Shown here piece by piece: positions 43,735-54,899 of a DNA stretch of 64,000 nucleotides. Origin of the DNA: Solenopsis invicta (taxonomy: Eukaryota; Arthropoda; Insecta; Hymenoptera; Formicidae). Under the pieces are notes generated by a model, which worked only from the letters and a program-made list of their open reading frames with translations, did no database searches and was not told where the DNA came from. Numbering within the stretch: the first letter of the stretch is position 1; the number at the start of each line of letters is the position of its first letter. The translations under genes and the position numbers were made by a program. The DNA lies in NCBI RefSeq assembly GCF_016802725.1, contig NC_052667.1, forward strand, positions 19,936,846 to 20,000,845, written 5' to 3'.

Positions 43735-46700
43735 TTCTTATATTAAAGTTTAATTCTTCATTATGTTCCGCCAAATGCTCCTGATGAAAAGTCTGTAAAG
43801 GCACTTCACGAAACATGTGGGCAGAATGTTTATCTTTCCAATGTTTTTTGAAAGATTTTACCGAATTGTACTCTCGAGAACAACCGTTTTGAACGCATTT
43901 ATATACACTATAAACATTATAACGAATGAATTATCCGTAAATGACAACATAATAGAAGGCATTAATAGAAGGCAATTGAAAATGGCAATCCTTACAAATA
44001 TACATGTTGAAGTACAAAAACGTAAAGCAATAATAACATGAAATAGTAATAGTAATATGAAATACTAAATATATATAAATACTAAATACTAATAATACTT
44101 AATACTTATATATTAATACTAAATTTTTTTCGAAATCAATCCCTTTAAAGAACTTAGCACACTTGTCACTCGAGGAATATTACAATCCTCTTTAAGGTAT
44201 ATATCATAAAAATACCTCTGGATAAAAAGCCAGACTGCTTGACACTCTTCTTGGTATGCAGCATCCAGTGCATGAAACGCTTTGAAGCATGTGTCTAGAG
44301 CTTTTAATGGAGTACGAAGCTCATACCGCACAGTATCTATTTGAACATAACTGGCAGTGATATTCGATAAAGAAGGTCCAACAAATAACAACGTCGGCTG
44401 TAAACTCAGGCCACGACTTGCTAGCCACTCGCTATATGTTTTGACTTGACGATTCAAATCCCCCGGAATCTGTAAAAATATTTTAGAAAACAGTGAGCTC
44501 ACGTACTTCATAATTGTCTCATTAAAATAGGAATATTTATAACGAAAGGTAATTACAAGGACATGCAGGATAAAGGCCTTTGGCCTTCTGGCTTCTGCGA
44601 GAGATGGCATGCACACACTCGCACCTCTTGTTCTTTTACAACACAACGATGGCAGTAAATGAAATAAAATAACGTCATTGTCTAAAAAACTTAAATGGAA
44701 TAGTTACAATATTAAGTTGGTTACATACAAGACAATTCGTATATAATATAAATATTTACAAAAGTGAAACGTATTCAAAGGAGGACGCAAAGAGAAACGA
44801 TTTTTTTGAATGACAAATAGTCTTTATAAATACCTGTATTGGCAGCAGTCAAATCTGTCAATAATTTCTTGCCATATTCATCTGATTTGGCAATTTCAGC
44901 ATTAAGAAGATCAATCAGGACTTCTTTGGTCGAATCCCACTTTGAAATTAAACCATCTTCTCTTCCAGGGTATAATTCTTTAAAATCTTGCTGAATCTAC
45001 AAATCAATTCAGTTGGTGTATTTAAATTTGAAAATAAAGAAACCAAAAAAGGAGGAAGAGCATTCAATTTTCTCACCAGTAAATATCCATTAGGCAGTGC
45101 AAGCACGCCCCAATTCTTTAAATAATCATTCACAAAGGTATCGGACTTTTGTGACTGTCGGACAGAAGATGTTGCTGTCTGTTGCGATATCGGTCTGGTT
45201 TTTTTTTTAAATATTCAAAGCGTAAAGGATGTGTCACTGACCAACTGTGCAATATTTCAGGCCACGATTCAATATTGTCATACTTCAAGCGAGAGATTGC
45301 AATTTTAATTGCGGAGTTGTTTGGATCACAACTTCCTGAAAAATACCAAGCAGATGATGACAACTTTTTTTGTGAAATCTTAATAAAATAGAGCAATTAA
45401 AAAAAGTTCTGAATTCATCAATTATAAATTTATTAGCAATAAATTTATAATTACCTGTCAATTTTGCAGAATGAGTAATTTGACTATTACTTGAAATAAA
45501 ATAAGACTTAGATTGAGCTAGGTGTCCAAGAACTAGCAGCTTTTTTCTTAAATTGATATTTAAGATTTTTTATTTTATCGGGAAGTTTTCCTGACGCATT
45601 CCTATGTCTGCCTACAGGTGGATAATAATACGACTCCTACATTTTAAATAAAAATGCATTAACAATTAAAAAATAAATTAAATAAATATAATTTTATAAA
45701 TTTTTTGTTTGTAAATTTTACCTTACTTTCACACGGAAACAACTCACATAGTTTAGTTGCTGCAATGTTGTACTCTGAAGCTGTTGGTCTGTTAAAAAAA
45801 AAAAAAACAAAAGACAAAATTCAAAAGATTGCTTTTATTTCGTGGAAAAATTTAGAAATTTAACATTTACAATTGTCTCAGATGGAGAAGAGTATTAGCG
45901 ACAGCTTCAGTTATAGCAGATCTATCTGAATCTGTGAGCATTCCCGTTTTTTTTAAATTCTCAAGAGCGGCATTACTTTTTAAGGAGTGATTTTTTAGTA
46001 GTTCCTCGAAGTCCTAAAAGTATACATGAAAAAAAATAAAAAGTGATTATCACTGAATATGTATAACAAATTTATATAAATGCACATCTATAGTAGCGAA
46101 TTTAGTTAAACTGTACCAGTGCACACTGCACATATTAAAGTTAACGTATTTAAATTAATGTAAATGAGTGTTCAGTATAAATATATAAATTAATTTACAA
46201 AATCTTCAATATTTCTTTGTTATTTAATAAAATACATATTAGAAATTATCAGTCGATGTATTTGCAGTTTACTTTTAAATTAAATCAATGTACAACGACT
46301 TTAAGATGCACCAGTGTGCACTAGTGCATCGAATTCGTTATAAGTTTCAAATTAAGCACGAGAAAAATCAATTAAAATAATACGAACTAAAGTTGCTAAT
46401 TCTTCAGATGATTTAAAAGAAAGTATGTGTCGGCTATATTTAGTCGGCTCTATTGAATCTGAAATTGATGTGCCTTTCTCTGTTGTCTCTTTGAATCGCT
46501 TCCTTTTTTCTTGGGTTGAATCAGGATTAGAAACAGAAAGCGTTTTTTCTAAATTCAAATCTGTGTGTTCAATAGAATGGCTCTACAAAAAAGTGAAAAT
46601 AAGTTTAATATAAGAATTTTTCACTTGAGTTGTTTCATTTAATTTCAGGCGTAGATATTATTTTACCAGAATTAGTTCCTTAGATATTTCAACAATAGGT

Positions 46701-46832
46701 ATAGATTCTATATCTATACAGTCTGCAGATTCTATTGTAATTATATTGTCATTTATTATTGAAGGAATTTCCTTAGAAGCCTGCAAATAACAATTCTAAG
46801 CAATACATAATTAACTATAAATACAAGTATAT

Positions 46833-46880
46833 ATGTGCGTGCGTGCGTGCGTGCGTGTGTGTGTGTGTGTGTGTGTGTGT
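46833..46880. repeat. (GTGC)n(GT)n microsatellite
   Basis: About five GTGC units pass into about eleven GT units, in an intron of the SAM-start gene. Confidence 0.95.
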
Positions 46881-47127
46881 ATTAATTAATAAAGGACAAT
46901 TTATTTTACGACCTCCGTCCTTCCTCTACATATCAACGTGTAGATTATTTGCAAATTTTCTTTTTTTAATAAATAATACCTCTCCATGAATAGCTGGCAC
47001 CTATTAATTTTAAACGCTTCCAACTGTAAAGAAAACTTGTTCATAATCCTATCTGAGGAATTAATTCTTTTATTAGTTCTTCGTTTAAAGCAAGTAATCT
47101 TCTCATATTATTTATTTTTTGACCTAG

Positions 47128-47701
47128 TGTGCGCGAGAGCAGCGAGCATTCGCGAGTGAGCGCGGCAAATACACGGGAGGTAGAATAACAGTCAATAACT
47201 CGATTGTTCAACGGAGTTAAGAATATTTATTATTCCGGAATGACAAGAGTTAAGCGTCAATCGAATAGAGAAGTCCGTATGAAGGCCCGGGTCGACAATG
47301 AGAGTTCGCTCGCGTCCGATATCCGAATGTGTAAGCCGATCGAACAATTATTCTACGCGCGATTACTTAAAGACTCGAGGGCGTGCAAAAGACATCTGCC
47401 TGGTCCCCAAGCACGCGCGCCTTATAAAGGCGATCGGAACCTTCTAGAAAGATTCGGCGGGAAACTGGCAGATAACAACAATCCCATTGTTCCGGATCCT
47501 TCTAGAAGGATCCTCAGAGTTTGACGAAAACATGTTTATTTGCATTGGAAGCGGCCGTTTGATTTCTCGAACGACCGTTTGACTGCCGTTCGACAACGGC
47601 CGTGCTCCCGCGCGCTCGCGCGCTCGCTCGCGAACAGCGGTTCGTCGCGAGCGGGAAACACAGCACGCGAAAGCGTTCCTTTCCCGCGCGCCGCTCCGAA
47701 C
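47128..47701 (+). mobile_element. GC-rich 574-bp insertion with 16-bp flanking direct repeat
   Basis: TTATTTTTTGACCTAG occurs exactly at 47112-47127 and 47702-47717, bracketing DNA far richer in GC than its surroundings. It starts TGTGCGCGAGAGC. A pol II-like TATA box (CTTATAAAGG, about 47413-47422) and a downstream GGATCCTTCTAGAAGGATCC palindrome are visible, so it resembles an LTR or TRIM. But the 16-bp repeat is far longer than an LTR target duplication and the right end is not CA. A long-TSD retroposon or a duplication are alternatives. Confidence 0.55.
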
Positions 47702-47904
47702 TTATTTTTTGACCTAGGAAAACAATATATAAAATTTATCTTAAAATGTGAAATATTTTTGATATTTCTGCATTAAACAAACAGCACAATATTTTGCAGC
47801 ATAATGTCAAAATGCAAACGTAATTTTATTCTAAAAATGCACTGACGAAAGATTGATTAAACATGTTTAATTTACAATCACTTCTTTAATATTTATATAT
47901 TGAG

Positions 47905-47913
47905 GAAAAAAAA

Positions 47914-47948
<35 letters not shown>

Positions 47949-48093
47949 CGTAATAGCTGTGCAACGCACCATACTACACACACACACGCACGCACGCACA
48001 CACACACACAAACACACACACAGAGAGAGGGGGGGGATGTATATGTTGAGATAGATATATGTATGTATGTATATAGAGAGAGAGAGAGAGAGA
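47905..48093. repeat. Compound microsatellite: (TATG)n, (CA)n, (GA)n
   Basis: (TATG)n at 47920-47946, CACA/CACG runs at 47972-48018, a G-run at 48028-48037 and (AG)n at 48073-48099. ORFs on both strands through this stretch are artefacts of the repeats. Confidence 0.95.
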
Positions 48094-48557
48094 GAGAGAA
48101 CCTGTGTAAATATAACGATACCATAACGACTATTGTTAAGATTAAGGTTACAGGATCGACTTTTTAGAGAGGATTTATGAGTTGAAAGATTTCAAGTACT
48201 TACTTGTAAACATCTCAATCAAGTCTCTTAAGTCTTCTTCTTGCAACCAACTAATTATTTCCTTGTCCATGGTGTGGAGGGACTAACACAAGAGACACTG
48301 TTAACACTTCGATCTCAATTGTAACAATCAAATGGAAGCCCGGTAGACAAAAGACTGCGTCTGCCGTGTATGCGAGCACGATCCAGCGCGGCGTGAACAA
48401 ATGCGTATCATCGAAAACGTGATGCACAGCGCGCATATGGCGGCGACGATCATCTTTGCAAATTAAGAATATATTCTTAATTTAAGAGGAAATATTCTTA
48501 TATCTGTTAAGAGGACATATTAAGTACATATTTCAAGAATACAATTTTTTCGGTGTA

Positions 48558-49283
48558 ATAAATAAATAAATGGACACTATTCTTGTTGTACAAATGAGGT
48601 CAATATTTGTAATGTTCATGGAAGACACAACAGAACGTGTGTTTATTAATAAGTATTAATTGTATTTAACCAATATTCATTAATAAATACACTTCTGTTG
48701 ATCTTCCATGAATGTTATAATTATTTCATAATGTTTTTAATTATATAAAATGTAAATTATAAATTTGTCACATTGACGTTACAAAAACAATGTTATACTC
48801 AAAATGTTACTGCGTTACAATAATTAAGGTCACCTTGATATCAATAAAACGTCCATACAACATTAATAAAAATGTTTCAATAATGTTTCACATACGTCTC
48901 AAGAATGTCACAAATGAGATCTTTCATATGGAACATAAATGAGATAAGAAATTTTTGGTCGCAAGAATATTACTTAAACGTTCTTACGATGTACACTGCA
49001 ACATTTCTCGGACAACACATCTACGTTTCTTAAACGTTTCTTAAACGTTCCAGGAATGTCACAAATGTAACATCTCATTTGTAACGTAAATGAGGTAGGA
49101 CATTCCGGGTTATCGACATGTTTCATAGATGTTTTCGAGATATACCCTCAAACATCGCACTGCCACAATGTGATATCGCTGTAACATCTCTTAAACGTAA
49201 TTTTGTTTAGTGGGAACATTGCCAAAAATATTTTACTGATTTTACTAGTCGAGTTCAAAAACTTATTAATATTTTATTCTTTC

Positions 49284-49317
<34 letters not shown>

Positions 49318-49450
49318 TAAATAAATTCTTATTTTAATATTCATTATACTATACTAATTTGCCTTCAATGCTCTTTCACGTAATACGCGATTAACGTATG
49401 AGACGAATGCGTTTTAACACGGAAAAATCGAGTGCATAAACGGGTACATA
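48558..49450. other. No gene; small inverted repeat and diverged 150-bp direct repeat
   Basis: Between 48611 and 48720, TGTTCATGGAAGA and its complement bracket a foldback of about 110 bases. Between 48890 and 49200, 'gaatgtcacaaatg' words recur about 152 bases apart. A (TTA)n run lies at 49287-49316. Confidence 0.5.
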
Positions 49451-49612
49451 TCCCAGCAAACACAGTTACATAACAGCAATGTTAATAAAATAAAATCGAA
49501 AGTAACACGCAATATAACATGCGCGTTACATGTAATGTCCATGTTAGTTGTAATTTTTCACTCATAAGAAAAATAACAGTTACATAACAGTTGTATCATA
49601 TTTGTTATACAG

Positions 49613-50696
49613 CCCTGCCGAAAATGTACGATTAAAACCGATAAAAAAAAAGTAATCCGAATCGATCGGGATTTCTGCACCGAAAATATAGTATTAAAAT
49701 GGATTGAAAATAAAAACCCAATCAAAACCCAGATAGATTTATTAAAACAGAATACATTAATGTAAATGTAATAAATGTTTAATTTACAAAAAAGATTAAA
49801 TTTGAATTAAACATTTCATTTAAGTATAAAATTAAATTACAATACAAATTACACATAAAAATATAAAATTTTATATGGAACAGCGTTCCACACATACACA
49901 TCATGTTTGAAAAAAGTGAGAGCGAGTATTCGTCTCGAGGTTACAATAAGCAACTCCTAAAAGTCTCACTGAAGTATAAGCTGGGGAGTCGGCCGCCGTG
50001 ACGCCTAGATATAACGCATGTGGCCGCATTCGACTCACGAGAAAATCTCCCACGGCGTGGCCACCTAGTGGTGGCGCCAGAACTCACTTGTTAAATCCAT
50101 TTTAATTCAAAATTACAGAATTTCATAAATTATAATTAAATCAAATTTTAATGCAATATGACACGTTGAGACGCTAACAATTCTTATGTACCATTTTTAA
50201 ATAGATATTTTGATGACAATACTATAAATCACGTTAACAAATTTGTAAAATTGTCCGAAAGCTATGTTTTTTTTGGCAATTATAATAATTCTTGACAACC
50301 GTCAAGAAAAAAATAGTTTCCGAACAATTTTACAAATTAGTAAAAATGATGTACAATGTTATTTTATCAAAATAGCTTTTTATTTAAAAAATAGCACGCA
50401 AGAATTTTTAGCGTTTCAGCATATCATTTCTTGCTACTAATGTCAGGATTTTGAAACGTGGTCGCTGAGAGTATTGAGGAGTCTTAATGCAAATGAATTA
50501 AAATTTTAAAAAATTTATATATTATGCATTACACTTAAATAATTCACGAAAGCGATATTAAAATCAATTACGATTCGTATATAATTAAAACCGATTACTT
50601 TTTAATCCGCTCGTGGATTGAATCGATTAAAACAGATTAAAATCAATTAAAAAGGATTCCGTTTTAATCGGTTTTAATCGCACATTTTTGGCAGGG
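49613..50696. mobile_element. Nested TIR element (CCCTGCCRAAAATGTRCG ends)
   Basis: The left tip 49613-49640 and right tip 50668-50696 are inverted copies with two mismatches, including GATTAAAACCGAT. AG lies outside both ends. It contains the 280-bp shared module (49790-50072) also present in the element at 11360-14110, plus an inner hairpin at about 50225-50345. No transposase is present. Confidence 0.7.
49790..50072. repeat. Shared internal module, copy 2
   Basis: Matches 11610-11885 in the same orientation: GGAACAGCGTTCCACA, GTCTCGAGGTTACAA, the GTGGCCGCATTCGACTCACG word and GGCGTGGCCACC. The carrier element here has unrelated terminal repeats. Confidence 0.7.
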
Positions 50697-51605
50697 AGGA
50701 GTCGTATTAATAATTCAGTTTTATAACAGTTATATTATTAAAATGAAATGTTTGTTATATAAACCTGATAAACGGCAGTTATATGACTGTTATAAATTAT
50801 TGTGTTGTAATATCAACAATTCAATTTTACATAACTACAATATTGCTAGAATGTAAAAATTCGTTATATAACGTGACACACGCAAGTTATATAACTATTA
50901 TTTACTGTGTTTGCTGGGATAGTATGCATATATAAGGAGTTTGTTATTTTTCAAGAATGGTACATCGAAATAACATTTTATGTTATATATGGTTGGATTT
51001 GTATAAAAGTAAGCTCTAATTCTGTCATTAAAAGATTTGAAAATTTTTAAAAAACAAATGTGAAGTGGTAGGAGAAGTACAAAAATAATTTAAAAAAATT
51101 TTTTTAATTATAGTTGTAAAGTACTCTTCGAGCCATTCAACTTTTATTCAGAACTTTTTTTCTCTCTTTTATAGTTTCGACAATATTCGCTTGAAAAGAA
51201 GAAAACTGATTTTTTTCGAAAAGGTGTTTCACCTCCTTAACCTGAAATTAGGCACGAACAAAAAATATTTTTGTACTAAGGATGAACTCTATGTGTACAC
51301 AAAATTTCAGAATTTTTTTCATTTCCCGGTTTGTAAACCTTTGTAAGTATTTTATATTTAAGTGTTTATATGTAATACTTGTGTTTTCTAACATGTAAAT
51401 TGAAAATGTTTTTATAGATGTACAAACACATGAAGGAATGGATGTTCAAGAACAAAGAAAACTTGGAACTTTCATCGTGGTGGAATGAAATCCGATCTAA
51501 ATTGTAATAATATTATAAGTATTACTACAAGAAATTATTCCCATTATAGTATAAACACACACGCGCGCGCGTGAGGGTTCATGGAGAGAGAGAGACTTAT
51601 AGATC

Positions 51606-52858
51606 CAATCAGCACACAATATTTTTTAAATGTTTTTTTAATATTTATTTAATATTAATTTTTCATTGTACAATTCATTATAACAAAACTATTTATTAAA
51701 TATTTATTAAATATTTATTTAAAATTTATTTAACGTTTATTTAACATTTATTTAACATTAATTTAATATTTATTTCACATTAACTTTTTATTTGGATAAA
51801 CATGTTTTAAAAACATTAATTTAACATTTATTCAAAATTAATTTAATATTTATTTTACATTAATGTTTTATTTAAAAAAACTGTTTATAAAAACATTAAT
51901 TTAACATTTACTTAACATTTATTTAATATTTATTTTATATTAATTTTTTATTTGAAACAACAATTTCAAAAACATTAATTTTACGTTTGTTGAATATTAA
52001 TTTAATATTTATTTTTTATTTTTTTTAATAAACATTTTTTTAATAAACATAAATATTTATTTAATATTGTTTAAGTATTATTTTTCATAAATTATTTAAT
52101 TGAAAAAATAATTTTAGTAGGCATTTTTTAAATGTTTATTTAATATTAATTTTTTTACTTATTTTTCATCTCTATAAAATTATGTTTATTTATTATTTAT
52201 TTAACATTTAAGCTCTTTATTTTTGAACTATTATTAAATTTAAAATTTGTTTAAAAAATGTTTTAATCACATCTATGAAAATCAGTAAAAAATTAACTTG
52301 TATATATTTAAATAAATAATATACTTTAATTATATATATTTCGTCTTTTTGATAACATATTGACCTGATCTATCAGTGATATACATGCATAAACACAAAG
52401 TGTTTACAGATCATCACGAGGGATCAGTTCGCAGCGATCATAAAAGTCAACGTTCACCGGAGTCGCAACTTGGATGGGTGACCGCGTGGAAATCTCCGAG
52501 AAAAAAATTCTTAAGAAAAAATCCTCAATATTAAAAAAAATTGTTTAATGTAAAAAGGGGTGTAAATCCACTAATTTTAACGTTTTTGAAAAATTTTTTT
52601 ATTGCAAAAGCTTTTTTTTAAATATTGTTTTGCTCATTTATGCTTCGTTAAAAAGAACGTTTCTTTAACGTTTAATAAACGTTTTCTTTAAATGTTTTAA
52701 AAACGTTTTTATAATATTTGAAAAACATTTTTTTTTAATGTTAAAATAAATATTTTTTTAATGAAAAAAAGGGCACTTAACCCATTAGTTTTAATGTTTT
52801 TATAAATGTTTTTTAAATGTTTTTAAAAACATTTTTTAAATATTGTGCGCTGATTGGG
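51606..52858. mobile_element. AT-rich TIR element with periodic TTTATTTAA interior
   Basis: CCAATCAGCACACAATATTT at 51606 is inverted, with one change, at the right end (ATATTGTGCGCTGATTGG, ending 52858). The interior to 52300 is a degenerate array of 'ttatttaacattaattt' words with a rough 60-base period. A 5S-derived repeat is inserted at 52360-52515. The element has no coding content. Confidence 0.65.
52360..52515 (+). repeat. 5S rRNA-derived repeat (SINE3-like), copy 2
   Basis: Better preserved than the copy at 31630: GTTCGCAGCGATCA, AAGTCAACG, then AACTTGGATGGGTGACCGCG, matching the conserved 3' half of 5S rRNA including the C-box region. The upstream block 'ctgatctaYcagtYatatac' is shared with copy 1, so the family has a head that differs from true 5S. 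It is not a functional rRNA gene. Confidence 0.7.
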
Positions 52859-53528
52859 GAATATTATCAAAATGCATAATAACTTGAAAAAAGCGCATAA
52901 AATATTATTTGTTCAAAATTTATCATATTAATATTTAAATATTGAAATAATTTGTTATCTGTTATAGCAATTGGTGCTTCAATTATTTGTACATTTTTAA
53001 TGTGATAATTCTAATATGATAATTGATGCTTCCATACATTGTTTTTTAATACACAATTTGAATATATGTATACACATATTAATATAAAGGTTTTTACATC
53101 TTTATCTTTTTAGATCTTTGCTAATATATAATATATATTAATAATACCGTTTATATTTTATTATTATATATTATTTATTTATTAAATAATATTAAACATT
53201 TTTAATTGATAAACAATTTGTACCACTCTTAGAATAAAAGAGGATTGATTTAATTGAATACAACAAAATAAAATAATACTAATAAAGCTGAGCTGACATT
53301 AGATATTTGCGTGTACAATAGTATATTATTATTAAAATATTTACATATAGGGTAAACCGAGACGAATCGGATAATTATAAGTTTTGAGACAGTTTATTAT
53401 TAGTTTTTTATTTCATTTATCCTTTTATCATGCTAGTTACTTTCGCGCACCCGTTCTACAGCAGAAACAGTAGACAACAATTCAGCATTGTGTATATTTC
53501 AATGTCAGTTGATGGACAAACGCAAAAG
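52859..53528. other. No gene seen
   Basis: AT-rich DNA between two transposable elements; no repeats or ORFs of note. Confidence 0.5.
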
Positions 53529-53889
53529 TGTGTGTGAAGCTGGCACATCATTTGGTGGAAAATCACTAAACATTGACAGTTCTGAGTTTATTTTCAATAG
53601 TTCTACAGTTCCTGATAGATAAAACAAATAGTTCTGGCCTTTAAAGCGAAAAAAACGCATAGGACAAAGTGAGGTGCCAGGTTCACGCAGCACCTCAGTT
53701 TGTCCTACGACATTTTCCAGACCGAATTCTTGTAGGATTTTAAAAGATCTATAGTTCTAGATGAGTTCTAGAAAGAGTTCCAGCGTTTAACATAGTTTTT
53801 TTATTTTTTTTCATTCTTTTTTTATAAAACATTAATGTTATAATATTATAAAATAGAGTTCCGTGTGCAAAAAAATATTTTTCCTACAG

Positions 53890-54470
53890 TTCTCAACATA
53901 GTAAAGCGCGTTCCAAAGAGTTCCGGGCGATTCCGATATTAGTTAATTAACAAAAAATTAATAACACCCGAAAAAGTCGATTTTCCGCACATATAGGTGA
54001 GGTGCTGGACTTTTTCGAAGAGTTCTGTGTACGAAAAAATATTTTTCCAACAGTTCTCAACATATTGAAGCGCGTTCCGAAGAGTTCCGGGCGATTCCGA
54101 TATTAGTTAATTAACAAAAAATTAATAACACCCGAAAAACCCGATTTTCCGCACATATAGGTGAGGTGCTGGACTTTTTCGAAGAGTTCTGTGTACGAAA
54201 AAATATTTTTCCTACAGTTCTCAACATATTAAAGCGCGTACCGAAGAGTTCTGACTGCTAACATTATTAATTGTTTATAAATAGTAAATCCTTCGATAAA
54301 GAGATGTACACGAAATATAAGTAAGTTGCTTGTCGAAAGTCGACAGTTCTATGCTCCAAAAAATATTTTCCTTGTAGTTCTCAACGTATTGAAATCTCTT
54401 CCGAATATTTCTGTGCGCTAATATTATTAATTGTTTATAAAAAAATTTCTATCCATCAAATATACGTAAT
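53890..54470. repeat. 164-bp tandem repeats, left arm
   Basis: Two close units and two progressively diverged ones, in inverted orientation to the right-arm array. The outer units match the right-arm consensus, while the inner ones have drifted, so the inner left array is older. Confidence 0.85.
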
Positions 54471-54899
54471 TATGAGTGAGACGATGGTTGACTTTTAGGA
54501 TTTTTGTTGAATAAAATATATGTTTTGTGTTTTTCTGTGTACAATCAATTTTAGTGGAGTTTTTTCGATTAGTGTCATTTTTTATATTTTTGACTGGTAT
54601 TTAATTTTGTTTATTGTCGTAATTTCGGATATATCACACGCTGCCCTTTTCTCGTTCTTAGCGTATTCCCAGAACCAACGACGTGGACGTGACGAGATTA
54701 TGGTTCCTTTTTGTTTTGTCTTTGGATTTTATTTTTTTTAATACTTTTTTTCTGATCGGATTTATATTTTTAATGATTTGGTTTTTTTATTTAGATTTTT
54801 TTGTTACGATTGGGATGTGCTTATTACGTTTTTTTTTAACGTATCGTTTTATTACGTTACGTTTTTCATGTGTACGTACGATCCAGTTTTTGTATTTGT

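Larger units (their letters stand above)
44119..48270 (-). pseudogene. SAM-domain-start protein of the CACTA-like element, broken
   Basis: The first exon 48204-48270 reads MDKEIISWLQEEDLRDLIEM, a SAM-domain-like beginning, with a GTAAGT donor. Later blocks are 46352-46590 (Ser/Thr-rich), about 45130-45396 (ISRLKYDNIESWPEILHSWS), 44948-45100 and 44119-44480 (VKTYSEWLASRGLSLQPTLL, SYVQIDTVRYELRTPLKALD). This set and order recur as a second gene in related ant elements. Exact exon borders in the middle are uncertain, and the 574-bp insertion lies in its first intron. Probably non-functional. Confidence 0.5.
40454..48557 (-). mobile_element. CACTA/Mirage-like element (CACCGAAAAAATTG ends), 8.1 kb
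   Basis: CACCGAAAAAATTGTATTCT at the left end (from 40455) is inverted at the right end (AAGAATACAATTTTTTCGGTG, ending 48555). TA stands outside both tips. Subterminal DNA has repeated 'cttaatttaagagg' words. CAC-type tips with a 2-bp TA duplication fit the CACTA-Mirage-Chapaev group, best Mirage. Two decayed minus-strand genes lie inside: a SAM-start protein (44119-48270) and a transposase-like protein (41569-43734). A 574-bp insertion (47128-47701) and microsatellites interrupt it. Confidence 0.7.
49451..50919. mobile_element. TIR element (TCCCAGCAAACACAG ends, TA duplication), carrying a nested element
   Basis: TCCCAGCAAACACAGT at 49451 is exactly inverted at 50904-50919. TA stands outside both ends. 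Subterminal DNA is rich in 'gttatataac' words. The element has no transposase. Once the nested element (49613-50696) is removed it is about 385 bp, a MITE with a TA target, so Tc1/mariner-type mobilisation is plausible. Confidence 0.75.
36407..51507 (+). pseudogene. DUF4806-like transposon-associated gene, split by nested insertions
   Basis: Exon-like blocks with good splice sites: 36407-36605 (IWSIIEFIDTDND, VVPTSWLIF, CKWPEKNARKYI), 36829-37054 (frameshift in a poly-A run near 36923), 37155-37274, 37389-37580 (KKPFKKLQKLLDYDM), 40270-40407 (LGSTTLQDQIKFGLHIIF, CSWMGRKGNKEIKTL) and a possible last exon 51418-51507 (MYKHMKEWMFKNKENLELSS...RSKL, stop). The W-x-VP-x-WL start and the LG...W.GRKGNKE end are the layout of DUF4806 proteins, which are abundant in ant genomes and often linked to transposons. 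The phase between 37580 and 40270 does not fit, so an exon is lost or missed. The fourth gap holds a 2.2-kb palindrome, and the last holds an 8.1-kb element and others. The first exon is not found. Confidence 0.5.

Noticed and set aside
47867..48167. ORFs of 79-85 aa
   Set aside because: Translations of TATG, CA and GA microsatellites.
52360..52515. Functional 5S rRNA gene
   Set aside because: Only the 3' half is recognisable, with gaps, and the upstream sequence is shared with a second repeat copy and not with 5S.
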